DNA from: Rubrivivax sp.
GTDB lineage: Bacteria; Pseudomonadota; Gammaproteobacteria; Burkholderiales; Burkholderiaceae_C
Reading direction: 5' to 3'
Length of the DNA: 64,000 bases
Assembly (NCBI GenBank): GCA_022843905.1
Contig: JALHMT010000002.1
Location: 62,001 to 126,000, forward strand
The position numbers and the translations under genes were made by a program. This document shows positions 17,452 through 24,012 of this stretch, piece by piece; within the stretch, counting starts at the first letter, position 1, and each line of letters starts with the position of its first letter. Below the pieces are notes generated by a model. That model saw nothing but the letters and a program-made list of their open reading frames with translations. It searched no databases and had not been told where the DNA came from.

Positions 17452-18339
17452 ATGAGCTTGTGTATGCCCTTGACCCGCCGTTCCTTGCTGTGCGCCGCTG
17501 TTCCTCTGCCCCTGGCAGCGCGCACGGCAGACGACCTGGCCGCGCTGGAAGCACGTGCCGGGGGCCGGCTCGGCGTGGCCTTGTTCGACACCGCGTCCCC
17601 CCGCCGCTGGGTGCACCGCAGTGATGAACGCTTCGGCCTGTGCTCCACCTTCAAGCTGCCGCTGGCCGGCGCGGTGCTGCAGGCGCTGGACCAGGGCCGC
17701 CTGCGGGCCGACGCCCGGCTGCCGCTGCGCCCCGAAGATCGCGTGCAGCACATGCCGACCACCGAAGCCTGGCTCGCGCGCGGCTGGGCCACGCCGACGG
17801 CGCTGGCCCAGGCGGCCCAGCTCAGCAGTGACAACCTGGCCGCCAACGTGCTGCTGCGCAGCGTCGGCGGCCCCGAAGCCTTCACTGCATGGCTGCGCGC
17901 CCAGGGTGACGCCGTCACGCGCGTGGACCGCTACGAGCCGGCGATGAACCGCGTGGCCGCGGGCGACGAGCGCGACACCACCAGCCCCGCCGCCTTCGCC
18001 GGTCTGGTTGCCACGCTGTGCACCGGCGCGGCCTTGAAGCCCGCCCGCCGCGCGCTGCTGGTGCAGTGGATGCGCGACACGCGCACCGGCCAACGCCGCC
18101 TGCGCGCCGGTCTGCCCGCGGCCTGGCGGGCGGGTGACAAGACCGGCACCGGCTTCGGCCCCGGCATGCCCGACCGCATCAACGACGTGGCGGTGTTCTG
18201 GCCGCCCGGCCGTGCACCCTGGGTGCTGGCCTGCTTCTACGAAGGGCCGGCGCAAAGCAGCGATTGGGTGCGCCCGCAGGACGAAGCGGTACTCGCCGAA
18301 GTGGGGCGCCTGGCGGGCGCGTTCGCGCTGGCCATCTGA
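17452..18339 (+). CDS. Class A beta-lactamase
   Basis: This serine beta-lactamase is exported to the periplasm and hydrolyses penicillins and related drugs. All class A motifs are intact: S-x-x-K as STFK at 65-68, SDN at 126-128, the E166 motif as RYEPAMN at 160-166 and KTG at 230-232. A Cys precedes the active Ser, as in KPC/SED-type enzymes, but the partner Cys after KTG is missing (KTGTGFGP). The N-terminus has a twin-arginine-like LTRRSLLCAAVPLPLAA signal. The start could also be the ATG at 17464. Spectrum cannot be inferred. Confidence 0.92.
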   Translation: MSLCMPLTRRSLLCAAVPLPLAARTADDLAALEARAGGRLGVALFDTASPRRWVHRSDERFGLCSTFKLPLAGAVLQALDQGRLRADARLPLRPEDRVQHMPTTEAWLARGWATPTALAQAAQLSSDNLAANVLLRSVGGPEAFTAWLRAQGDAVTRVDRYEPAMNRVAAGDERDTTSPAAFAGLVATLCTGAALKPARRALLVQWMRDTRTGQRRLRAGLPAAWRAGDKTGTGFGPGMPDRINDVAVFWPPGRAPWVLACFYEGPAQSSDWVRPQDEAVLAEVGRLAGAFALAI

Positions 18340-18445
18340 AGGCGGTGCCGGCCGGCGGCGGCTGCCCCCACCCGGTCGGCGCCATGCTGCGCTGCCGGCA
18401 TGGCCCATCCGCGTTCAGCGCCTCGCGTGGACAGGGGTTGAGGGT

Positions 18446-18463
18446 GTAGTGCGTATGCACTAC
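18446..18463. promoter_or_regulatory. Palindromic operator of the parD-like/parE module
   Basis: GTAGTGCGTATGCACTAC has two perfect 7-bp arms around GTAT, and lies 10 bases before the antitoxin ATG. Toxin-antitoxin complexes usually repress their own promoter through such a site, so autoregulation is likely. Confidence 0.65.
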
Positions 18464-18472
18464 GATGGCGCC

Positions 18473-18745
18473 ATGAAAGACGCTGTCATCCCCCAAGTCC
18501 GTGTCGAGTCCGAGCTGCGTGCCAGCCTTGACTCTGTACTTCTCCCTGGCGAAACACTGTCCGACTTCGTCGAGGCCGCCGTGCGCAACGCTGTCGAGTA
18601 CCGGCGCGTCCAGACTGACTTCGCTTCGCGATGCGACGCATCCCTGGCCGAGTACGAGCGCACAGGCGTCTCCATCCCCGCCGCCCAGGTCATCGCCAAG
18701 CTTGAATCCAAATTGGCCAAGCGTCGCAAGCAACTGGGCGGATGA
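18473..18745 (+). CDS. Antitoxin of a ParDE/RelBE-type module
   Basis: This 90-residue protein has an N-terminal ribbon-helix-helix-like segment (IPQVRVESELRASLDSVLLPGETLSDFVEAAVRNAVEYRR). A charged C-terminal helix follows (VIAKLESKLAKRRKQL), typical of antitoxins that bind DNA with one end and toxin with the other. It overlaps the ParE-like toxin by 4 bases (ATGA) and has a palindromic operator just upstream. An ATG 6 codons earlier lies inside the operator and is less likely. Confidence 0.82.
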   Translation: MKDAVIPQVRVESELRASLDSVLLPGETLSDFVEAAVRNAVEYRRVQTDFASRCDASLAEYERTGVSIPAAQVIAKLESKLAKRRKQLGG

Positions 18746-19056
18746 GCTACGTCGTCGAGTTCACGCAGGGCGCTGAAGACGATCTGATGCGGCTCTACGA
18801 CTTCCTGCTCGATCGTGCCGAAACGCTCGAAGAACTCGACGTGGCTGACGAGGCGATCGAGGTGATCCGGCAAGCCGCATTGAGCCACCTGTCGACGACG
18901 CCGTACAGCTATCGCAAGGTCGGAGCCCGCTCGACTCTGCGCGAACTCATCATCCCGATCGGCACCGCTGGCTACATCCTGCGCTTCGACATCCGCTCGC
19001 CCGGGTTGGTGCTCGTGATCGGCGCACGCCATCAGCGCGAGGAAGACTTCCACTGA
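18742..19056 (+). CDS. ParE/RelE family toxin
   Basis: The 104-residue protein matches the RelE/ParE toxin fold: MSYVVEFTQGAEDDLMRLYDFLLDRAET at the start, then helices, and a C-terminal beta-sheet YILRFDIRSPGLVLVIGARHQREEDFH. ParE members poison DNA gyrase while RelE members cut mRNA on the ribosome. The C-terminal HQREEDF is typical of ParE-like plasmid stabilisation proteins. It is translationally coupled to the upstream antitoxin. Confidence 0.87.
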   Translation: MSYVVEFTQGAEDDLMRLYDFLLDRAETLEELDVADEAIEVIRQAALSHLSTTPYSYRKVGARSTLRELIIPIGTAGYILRFDIRSPGLVLVIGARHQREEDFH

Positions 19057-19080
19057 CCCATCCAGGCAGCAGCCAGGCGT

Positions 19081-19098
19081 GGGTACCTTCCGGTACCC
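19081..19098 (+). terminator. Hairpin after the ParE-like gene
   Basis: GGGTACC/GGTACCC form a perfect 7-bp stem with a TTCC loop, 24 bases after the toxin stop codon. No T-run follows, so it may be a weak terminator, or a stabiliser between the two toxin-antitoxin modules. Confidence 0.4.
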
Positions 19099-19182
19099 GC
19101 TGTCGGCCATCAGGAGACAGTCGGTCGGAGCGAAGGCGGCCGTTCGGCAGGCCGACGCAAGCCTTGCCGAGCCCTGGATGTA

Positions 19183-19204
19183 TTACCATGATGATCATGG
19201 GTAA
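19183..19204. promoter_or_regulatory. Palindromic operator/promoter of vapBC
   Basis: This 22-base near-perfect palindrome has outer arms TTACC and GGGTAA around an inner ATGAT-G-ATCAT. It lies 18 bases before the antitoxin ATG and overlaps a TATTAC-like -10 sequence. A strong AAGGAG ribosome binding site follows at 19210-19215. This fits autorepression by the VapBC complex. Confidence 0.65.
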
Positions 19205-19222
19205 CACTCAAGGAGAGCGTGC

Positions 19223-19471
19223 ATGGCGACGACGCTGACCAGCAAGGGGCAGGTCACGATTCCCAAGCGCATCCGCGATGCGATGCAGCTGGTGCCAGGC
19301 GCATCTGTGGAGTTTTCGGTGAACGCGGCCGGCGAGGTGGTTCTTCACCCAGCACGGCCCGCCGGACGCGCCCGCAAACCGACTCGCGACCGTTTCGATG
19401 CGGTTCGTGGTCAGGCTGACGTGCCCTGGCGCACCGATGCATTGATGAAGCTGCTGCGCTCCGACGATTGA
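19223..19471 (+). CDS. vapB: AbrB/MazE-type antitoxin (VapB)
   Basis: This 82-residue protein starts MATTLTSKGQVTIPKRIRDAM, the SpoVT/AbrB swapped-hairpin DNA-binding domain. A basic linker and a C-terminal toxin-binding helix follow (PWRTDALMKLLRSDD). It is preceded by an AAGGAG ribosome binding site and a palindromic operator, and its stop codon overlaps the toxin's ATG by one base. It forms a module with the PIN-domain protein. Confidence 0.9.
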   Translation: MATTLTSKGQVTIPKRIRDAMQLVPGASVEFSVNAAGEVVLHPARPAGRARKPTRDRFDAVRGQADVPWRTDALMKLLRSDD

Positions 19472-19869
19472 TGCTGCTGGTGGATACCAACGTCCTCGTG
19501 GACGTGTTGCAGAACGATCCGCAATGGGCCGACTGGTCCATCGCGCAGTTGCGCGCCCAGGCCAATCTGCATGCCTTGGCCATCAACCCGGTCATCTACG
19601 CCGAGATGTCGCTCTCGTTCTCGACCCTTGAAGCACTCGACGACGTGGTGCTCACCCTGGCGCTGGAACTGCGCGAGATCCCTCGGCCAGCCCTCTTCCT
19701 GGCAGCCAAGGCCTACGCGCTGTATCGCCGGCGCGGCGGCACCAAGGCGCAGGTGCTGCCGGACTTTTTCATCGGAGCCCACGCCGCCGTCGAGGGTTGG
19801 CCCTTGCTGACCCGGGACGCCAGCCGTTTCAAGACCTACTTCCCTGCGCTCCATGTCATTGCCCCTTGA
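19471..19869 (+). CDS. vapC: PIN-domain toxin (VapC)
   Basis: VapC toxins are Mg-dependent endoribonucleases that often cut initiator tRNA or rRNA. The 132-residue PIN domain keeps the acidic residues: Asp in MLLVDTNVLVDVL, Glu in INPVIYAEMSL, Asp in LPDFFIGAHAAVEG and Asp in LLTRDASRFKTYFP. The ATG overlaps the antitoxin stop (TGATG). A TTG one codon earlier is unlikely to be the start. This is the second toxin-antitoxin pair in 1.4 kb. Confidence 0.9.
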   Translation: MLLVDTNVLVDVLQNDPQWADWSIAQLRAQANLHALAINPVIYAEMSLSFSTLEALDDVVLTLALELREIPRPALFLAAKAYALYRRRGGTKAQVLPDFFIGAHAAVEGWPLLTRDASRFKTYFPALHVIAP

Positions 19870-20247
19870 GGCGGGACCAAAGGCGATAAGACGGTCGCCG
19901 ACACGAGCGTCTGCTTCGGCGGGACAGCAAGGGCAGTGACTCCACAGGGTCGGCAGTGTGAATTCGAAGCGGTGAACAGCAGTCACTGGCCGGATCTCCG
20001 GCGGTGCTGGCCCGACGTCGACGCCGGCTACGTCAGCAGTACCTTGCATTCCGGTCGCTGGCGCCACTGCGCGTCGGGAGCGTTAATGACCGCAAGGCAA
20101 CCGAGACTGTGAGTTCGGCGCCTACCGGCGACGGTCGGCTCACGCTACGCAGCGGCCATCGGAGGCTTTGCCTGGCGGCCTTTCCGATTGTCTCGGTCGA
20201 CTCATGGCCCCGAGGAAGTCGACGATGACCATCGCGACAAGTGTGAC
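19870..20247. other. Gene-free spacer, 378 bases
   Basis: No gene is visible between vapC and the FAD-oxidase relic. The sequence has the degenerate look of the other spacers in this stretch and may contain remnants beyond recognition. Confidence 0.4.
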
Positions 20248-20541
20248 TCTCGGCTGGATTCTGTCGTTCATGAGCACTCCCAAAACCTGCAGGATGTGCT
20301 GGACCCACTGGGCCTGGCGGTGAAGATCATGCAGAGCTACTCGAACTTCACGATCGGTGGCTCGGTCTCCGTCACCTGTCAAGGCCGATACGTCCACCTG
20401 GGGCCCGTCGGGCATTCGCTCCGGCCACTGCAGTTGGTGACTGCCGACGGGTCCGTGCTCGAGGTCGGTCCTGCCCAGAGGCCGGAGCTGTTCGCGGCAG
20501 CGATCGGTGGCTATGGCGCGTTGGGCGTCATCACCGAAAGA
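20248..20541 (+). pseudogene. Relic of a FAD-linked oxidase (FAD-binding domain fragment)
   Basis: About 98 codons in one frame match the central FAD-binding (PCMH) domain of FAD-linked oxidases of the gulono/arabinono-lactone oxidase type. Key segments are QDVLDPLGLAVKIMQSYSNFTIGG, then SVSVTCQGRYV, then GPVGHSLRPLQLVTADGSVLEV and ELFAAAIGGYGALGVITE. Nothing like the N-terminal first part or the large substrate domain remains, and no start codon fits. It is cut off just before the end of the ThDP enzyme gene on the other strand, so it is a decayed remnant. Confidence 0.75.
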
Positions 20542-20559
20542 GCGTCGGCCTGTACCGCC

Positions 20560-22260
20560 TCAGGAAACGAAGTGCGCCCGGATCTCCGGATTGACCCTGC
20601 AATCCAACACGAGTGGAACAGCGGGCCGACTGAGCAGCCATTGTTCGACGACCCTCAGATCCGCCGGCACCTTGATGGTTGCCGCCTGTGCGCCCATGGC
20701 CAAGGCCATGGCGCTGAACGACGGGGTCGGGGTCCTGGCGATTTCAGGGTCCATGCCGTGCTCGGTCAGGAAGTTGACTTCTGATCCGAGGGCCTCGTCG
20801 TTGCTCACTACCACGAGGATGGGCAAGCGCAGGCGGGCGGCAGTTTCCAGGTCGCCCAGCGACATCATCATGCTGCCGTCGCCGATGGCCACGACCACGA
20901 TCTCTCCCGGGCGACCCATGGCCGCGCCGATGGCAGAACCGATGCCCAGGCCGATCGCACCGGCGTCGGATGCCTGCGCGAAGTTCCGTGCCTTCTCGAC
21001 GTGGATGTAGCGGATGGCGAATCGCGCCTGCTGGCCGCCATCGACGCAAAGAATGCGCTGCGGGGGCAAGACACGATCGAGTTCGATCATCAGGGTCCGG
21101 GGGTCGATCAGCCCGGAGCTGCTCTGGTCCTTGATGCCATCGCTCGCACGAAAGCCCGCGATGACTTCCTGCACCGCAGCCGTCCGGAAGCCTTCGGCCG
21201 CATGGGCTCGTCGTTCCAGTTCGGCCACCAGCATCTCGGCCGTCTGCCTCGTATCGGCCTGGACGGCCATCTCCACATCGACAAAGCGTCCGAATGCCGC
21301 TTGATCGGTGTCGACCTGGATGACCATGGCCTTCGGGAACAAGGTGTTCTTGTAGGTGGTCAGCGCGTTCAGACCGGCACCGAATACCAGCACGCAGTCG
21401 GCTTGCGGGATCAATTCGGACGCAACCGGGGTGGCGTACGTGCCGCAGATGCCGACGTTGTACGGGTCGCCATGAAACAGCGCGTTGGCGTGCAGTGTCG
21501 TCGCCAGCAGCGAGCCGGTGAGTTCACCCAGGCGCCGCAGCGCAGGGGCCGCCCCCGAAGCCACGGCCCCTCTGCCCGCAAGGATCAGGGGCCGGTTGAC
21601 CGCCCAGGTTTCCTGCAGGAGGTCGGCAACGGTCGCGATCTGTGCAGGATCGGGCGGCGCCGTCGCAGCCGTGGCTGCTGTGGCCGTTGCCGCACGATGG
21701 CCTGCGCCGTCCAAGGGGTCCTGCAGGACGTCCCGCGGCAGCATGAGCACGACCGTTCGCCGTGTCGCGTGGTCCAGAGCGGCCAGGGTCTCGCGCCACG
21801 CTGCCGCAGCAGTCGCTGGCTTGACCGTGCAGATGCCAAGTACTTCGAGCACAGCGCCCTGTGGAAAATGCTTCAGCCAACTGGCCGGCGGGGTGGTGCG
21901 GATGACGCTGCGTTCGTGGTCGTCCTCTGCAACGCGGCCGGTGCCGATCAGGACACACACGCGGGAGCTTCCCCGGTGGGCGGTGTTGATGGCAGTGATC
22001 GCGTTGGAGAATCCCGGGCCGCCCGTCACGGTGGCAACACCCACGCGGCCGGTGACGCGCGAGTAGCCGTCCGCCATGGCGACGGCCTGGTTCTCGTGAC
22101 GCACGGAAACGTAGCGTATGCCGCGCTCGGAAGCGGCCAGGGCCAAGGGGCCGGTGTCGTCACCCAGCACGCCGAAGATGTACTCGACGCCAGCCGTTGC
22201 GAGCGCGTCGGCCACCATCTCGAAGCCGTGGCTGCGCACCGATGCGATGTTCGCGTTCAT
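20560..22260 (-). CDS. Thiamine-diphosphate-dependent enzyme, acetolactate-synthase-like
   Basis: The 566-residue protein has the three domains of the ThDP family. The Pyr domain has the catalytic Glu in VSVRHENQAVAMADGYSR (E56), the central domain is Rossmann-like, and the PP domain has GDGS at 460-463 ending in a SND motif at 486-488. Members decarboxylate 2-keto acids and may ligate the product. Substrate cannot be told; acetolactate synthase, sulfoacetaldehyde acetyltransferase and benzoylformate decarboxylase belong to the same fold. It lies 72 bases after a Bug binding protein, suggesting a catabolic role rather than valine synthesis. No small subunit is nearby. Confidence 0.88.
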   Translation of the reverse strand: MNANIASVRSHGFEMVADALATAGVEYIFGVLGDDTGPLALAASERGIRYVSVRHENQAVAMADGYSRVTGRVGVATVTGGPGFSNAITAINTAHRGSSRVCVLIGTGRVAEDDHERSVIRTTPPASWLKHFPQGAVLEVLGICTVKPATAAAAWRETLAALDHATRRTVVLMLPRDVLQDPLDGAGHRAATATAATAATAPPDPAQIATVADLLQETWAVNRPLILAGRGAVASGAAPALRRLGELTGSLLATTLHANALFHGDPYNVGICGTYATPVASELIPQADCVLVFGAGLNALTTYKNTLFPKAMVIQVDTDQAAFGRFVDVEMAVQADTRQTAEMLVAELERRAHAAEGFRTAAVQEVIAGFRASDGIKDQSSSGLIDPRTLMIELDRVLPPQRILCVDGGQQARFAIRYIHVEKARNFAQASDAGAIGLGIGSAIGAAMGRPGEIVVVAIGDGSMMMSLGDLETAARLRLPILVVVSNDEALGSEVNFLTEHGMDPEIARTPTPSFSAMALAMGAQAATIKVPADLRVVEQWLLSRPAVPLVLDCRVNPEIRAHFVS

Positions 22261-22332
22261 GCTCGTTTCCTCATCGGTGATTCACGTCGTTCGCCATCGC
22301 TTCTGCGCGGATGCGCCCACGCAGGCGCGGGC

Positions 22333-23304
22333 TCAGATCTTGATCTTGGCCTTCCGCGCCACGTCCCCCCACTTCGCCAGATCGTCCCGGATCAGGTTGC
22401 CGAGCGCGTCCGGTGTCGACCAGGCGGGACTCATGCCGGCGCCCTGCAGGCGCGCCGTGACGGCGGGGTCCGTCAGGATGGCCTGCGTCTCGCGGTTCAG
22501 GCGGTCCACGATCTCCTTGGGCGTGCCTGCCGGGGCCGACAGGCCGAACCAGGAGGCCGCATCGAAACCGGTGAGTCCGCCTTCGCGGAAGGTCGGCACG
22601 TCGGGGATGGCGGCGTTGCGCTGCGGCGAGGGTATGCCGATGCCCACCAGCTTCTTGTCTGCGATGAAGGGCGCCGCCACGGCGACCGAGATGAAGGCTG
22701 CCGGAACGGTGCCGCCCACCACGTCGAGCACGAACTTGCCGCTGCCGGAGGCATAGGGGATGTGCACCCAGTCCAGGCCGGCATTGAGCCTCAGCAACTC
22801 GCCCGCCATCTGTGCCGTGCTGCCGATGCCCGGCGACGCGTACGACAGCTTGCCCGGGTTCGCCTTGGCGTACTGCAGCAGCTCGTTGATGTTGCGTGCC
22901 GGCACCGAAGGGTGAGCGGCGATCACCAGGTCGACGTCGGCCAGCTTGGCCACCGGCGCGAGGCCCCGGACCGGATCGAACGGGAAGTTGTCCTGCAGGA
23001 CAGGTGCGATGCCGACGGTGCCGTCGAACACCAGCAGCAGCGTGTAGCCGTCGGGCGCAGACCGGGCCACGTACGTGGCACCGATCACGCCTGTCGCGCC
23101 AGGCTTGTTTTCTACGATCACCTGGGTCTTCAGCGCAGTCCCGAGTCGCTCGGCCAACAATCGCGCGAGCATGTCGGCAGAGCCGCCCGCGCCGAAGGGC
23201 ACGATCAGCTTCACAGGCTTGTTGGGATACGCGGGCTGGGCAACTGCCAATGGCGCGACGCACAAGGCGCCAAGCTGCGCAAGATGGGTTCGGCGGTTAC
23301 TCAT
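22333..23304 (-). CDS. Bug family tripartite-tricarboxylate-type solute-binding protein
   Basis: The 323-residue periplasmic protein has a signal peptide (HLAQLGALCVAPLAVAQPA). The family start YPNKPVKLIVPFGAGGSADMLARLLAERL follows, then GATYVARSAPDGYTLLLVFDGT and GIGSTAQMAGELLRL. Bug proteins bind carboxylates or similar small acids and usually serve the TctAB membrane transporter. No TctA/TctB gene is nearby, a common situation in Burkholderiales. It precedes the ThDP enzyme in the same direction and may bind its substrate. Confidence 0.93.
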   Translation of the reverse strand: MSNRRTHLAQLGALCVAPLAVAQPAYPNKPVKLIVPFGAGGSADMLARLLAERLGTALKTQVIVENKPGATGVIGATYVARSAPDGYTLLLVFDGTVGIAPVLQDNFPFDPVRGLAPVAKLADVDLVIAAHPSVPARNINELLQYAKANPGKLSYASPGIGSTAQMAGELLRLNAGLDWVHIPYASGSGKFVLDVVGGTVPAAFISVAVAAPFIADKKLVGIGIPSPQRNAAIPDVPTFREGGLTGFDAASWFGLSAPAGTPKEIVDRLNRETQAILTDPAVTARLQGAGMSPAWSTPDALGNLIRDDLAKWGDVARKAKIKI

Positions 23305-23547
23305 TCCGCGTCTCCGCTTCCGAGCAATCCGCCGTCGAACCGAGCTGTTTGCGCATGCATGTCTCCTGCTTGTGGTTGGGACTGACGTCGTTCCGAATAT
23401 AGGCCCTGGTTCCGGGCTGGGAGCTCAAGGGTTTCATGGAGAGCCCTGCAGGGCGGGTCCGCCCATCGGCTCCCGCCGGCACCCCCTCAAGATCGCCCCG
23501 AGGCGGCCGATAACCGTTCTGTGCTGAGACCTGTCGGGAAAAACTGC

Positions 23548-24003
23548 ATGAACCGTCGCGGTCGCCGCGGGCTGACCTTGCTGGAGACGCTGACGGCCCT
23601 GGCGCTGGTGGCCATCCTGGCCAGCATGGCCGTGACCGGCTATGCGGGCTGGCGGGATCGGGTGATGACCAAGACGGCCCAGGAGGACATCATCGCGATG
23701 TCGATGTCGCTGGACACCTTCATGTCGGACAACGGCGCCCCGCCGGACAGCCTGGCCGCCATCGGGCGCCAGGGCCTGCGCGACCCCTGGGGCAACGCGT
23801 ACGTCTACACCAACCTGACCACGATCAATGGCAAGGGCCAGGCGCGCAAGGACCACTCGCTGGTCCCGCTGAACAGCGACTACGATCTGTTCAGCAAGGG
23901 GCCCGACGGTCAGTCGGCTTCCGCGTTGACGGCCAAGTCCAGCCGCGACGACATCCTGCGCGCCAACAACGGCCGCTTCATCGGCCCGGCGTCCTTGTAC
24001 TGA
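23548..24003 (+). CDS. GspG-like type II pseudopilin, orphan
   Basis: The 151-residue protein has a prepilin leader: short basic MNRRGRRG, then LTLLETLTALALVAILASMAV with the Glu at position 5 of the mature protein. Cleavage is expected between Gly and Leu. The C-terminal part (GLRDPWGNAYVYTN, SDYDLFSKGPDGQSA, SRDDILRANNG) resembles the GspG C-terminus with its calcium-loop region. No other type II secretion or pilus genes are present. A GTG nine codons upstream is possible. Nine bases separate it from the GGDEF-EAL gene, so the two are probably co-transcribed. Confidence 0.85.
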   Translation: MNRRGRRGLTLLETLTALALVAILASMAVTGYAGWRDRVMTKTAQEDIIAMSMSLDTFMSDNGAPPDSLAAIGRQGLRDPWGNAYVYTNLTTINGKGQARKDHSLVPLNSDYDLFSKGPDGQSASALTAKSSRDDILRANNGRFIGPASLY

Positions 24004-24012
24004 TCCGCCGTC

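Noticed and set aside
21001..23385. A 794-codon plus-strand frame opposite the ThDP and Bug genes
   Set aside because: The minus strand carries complete catalytic motifs and a signal peptide; the plus-strand frame has shadow composition.
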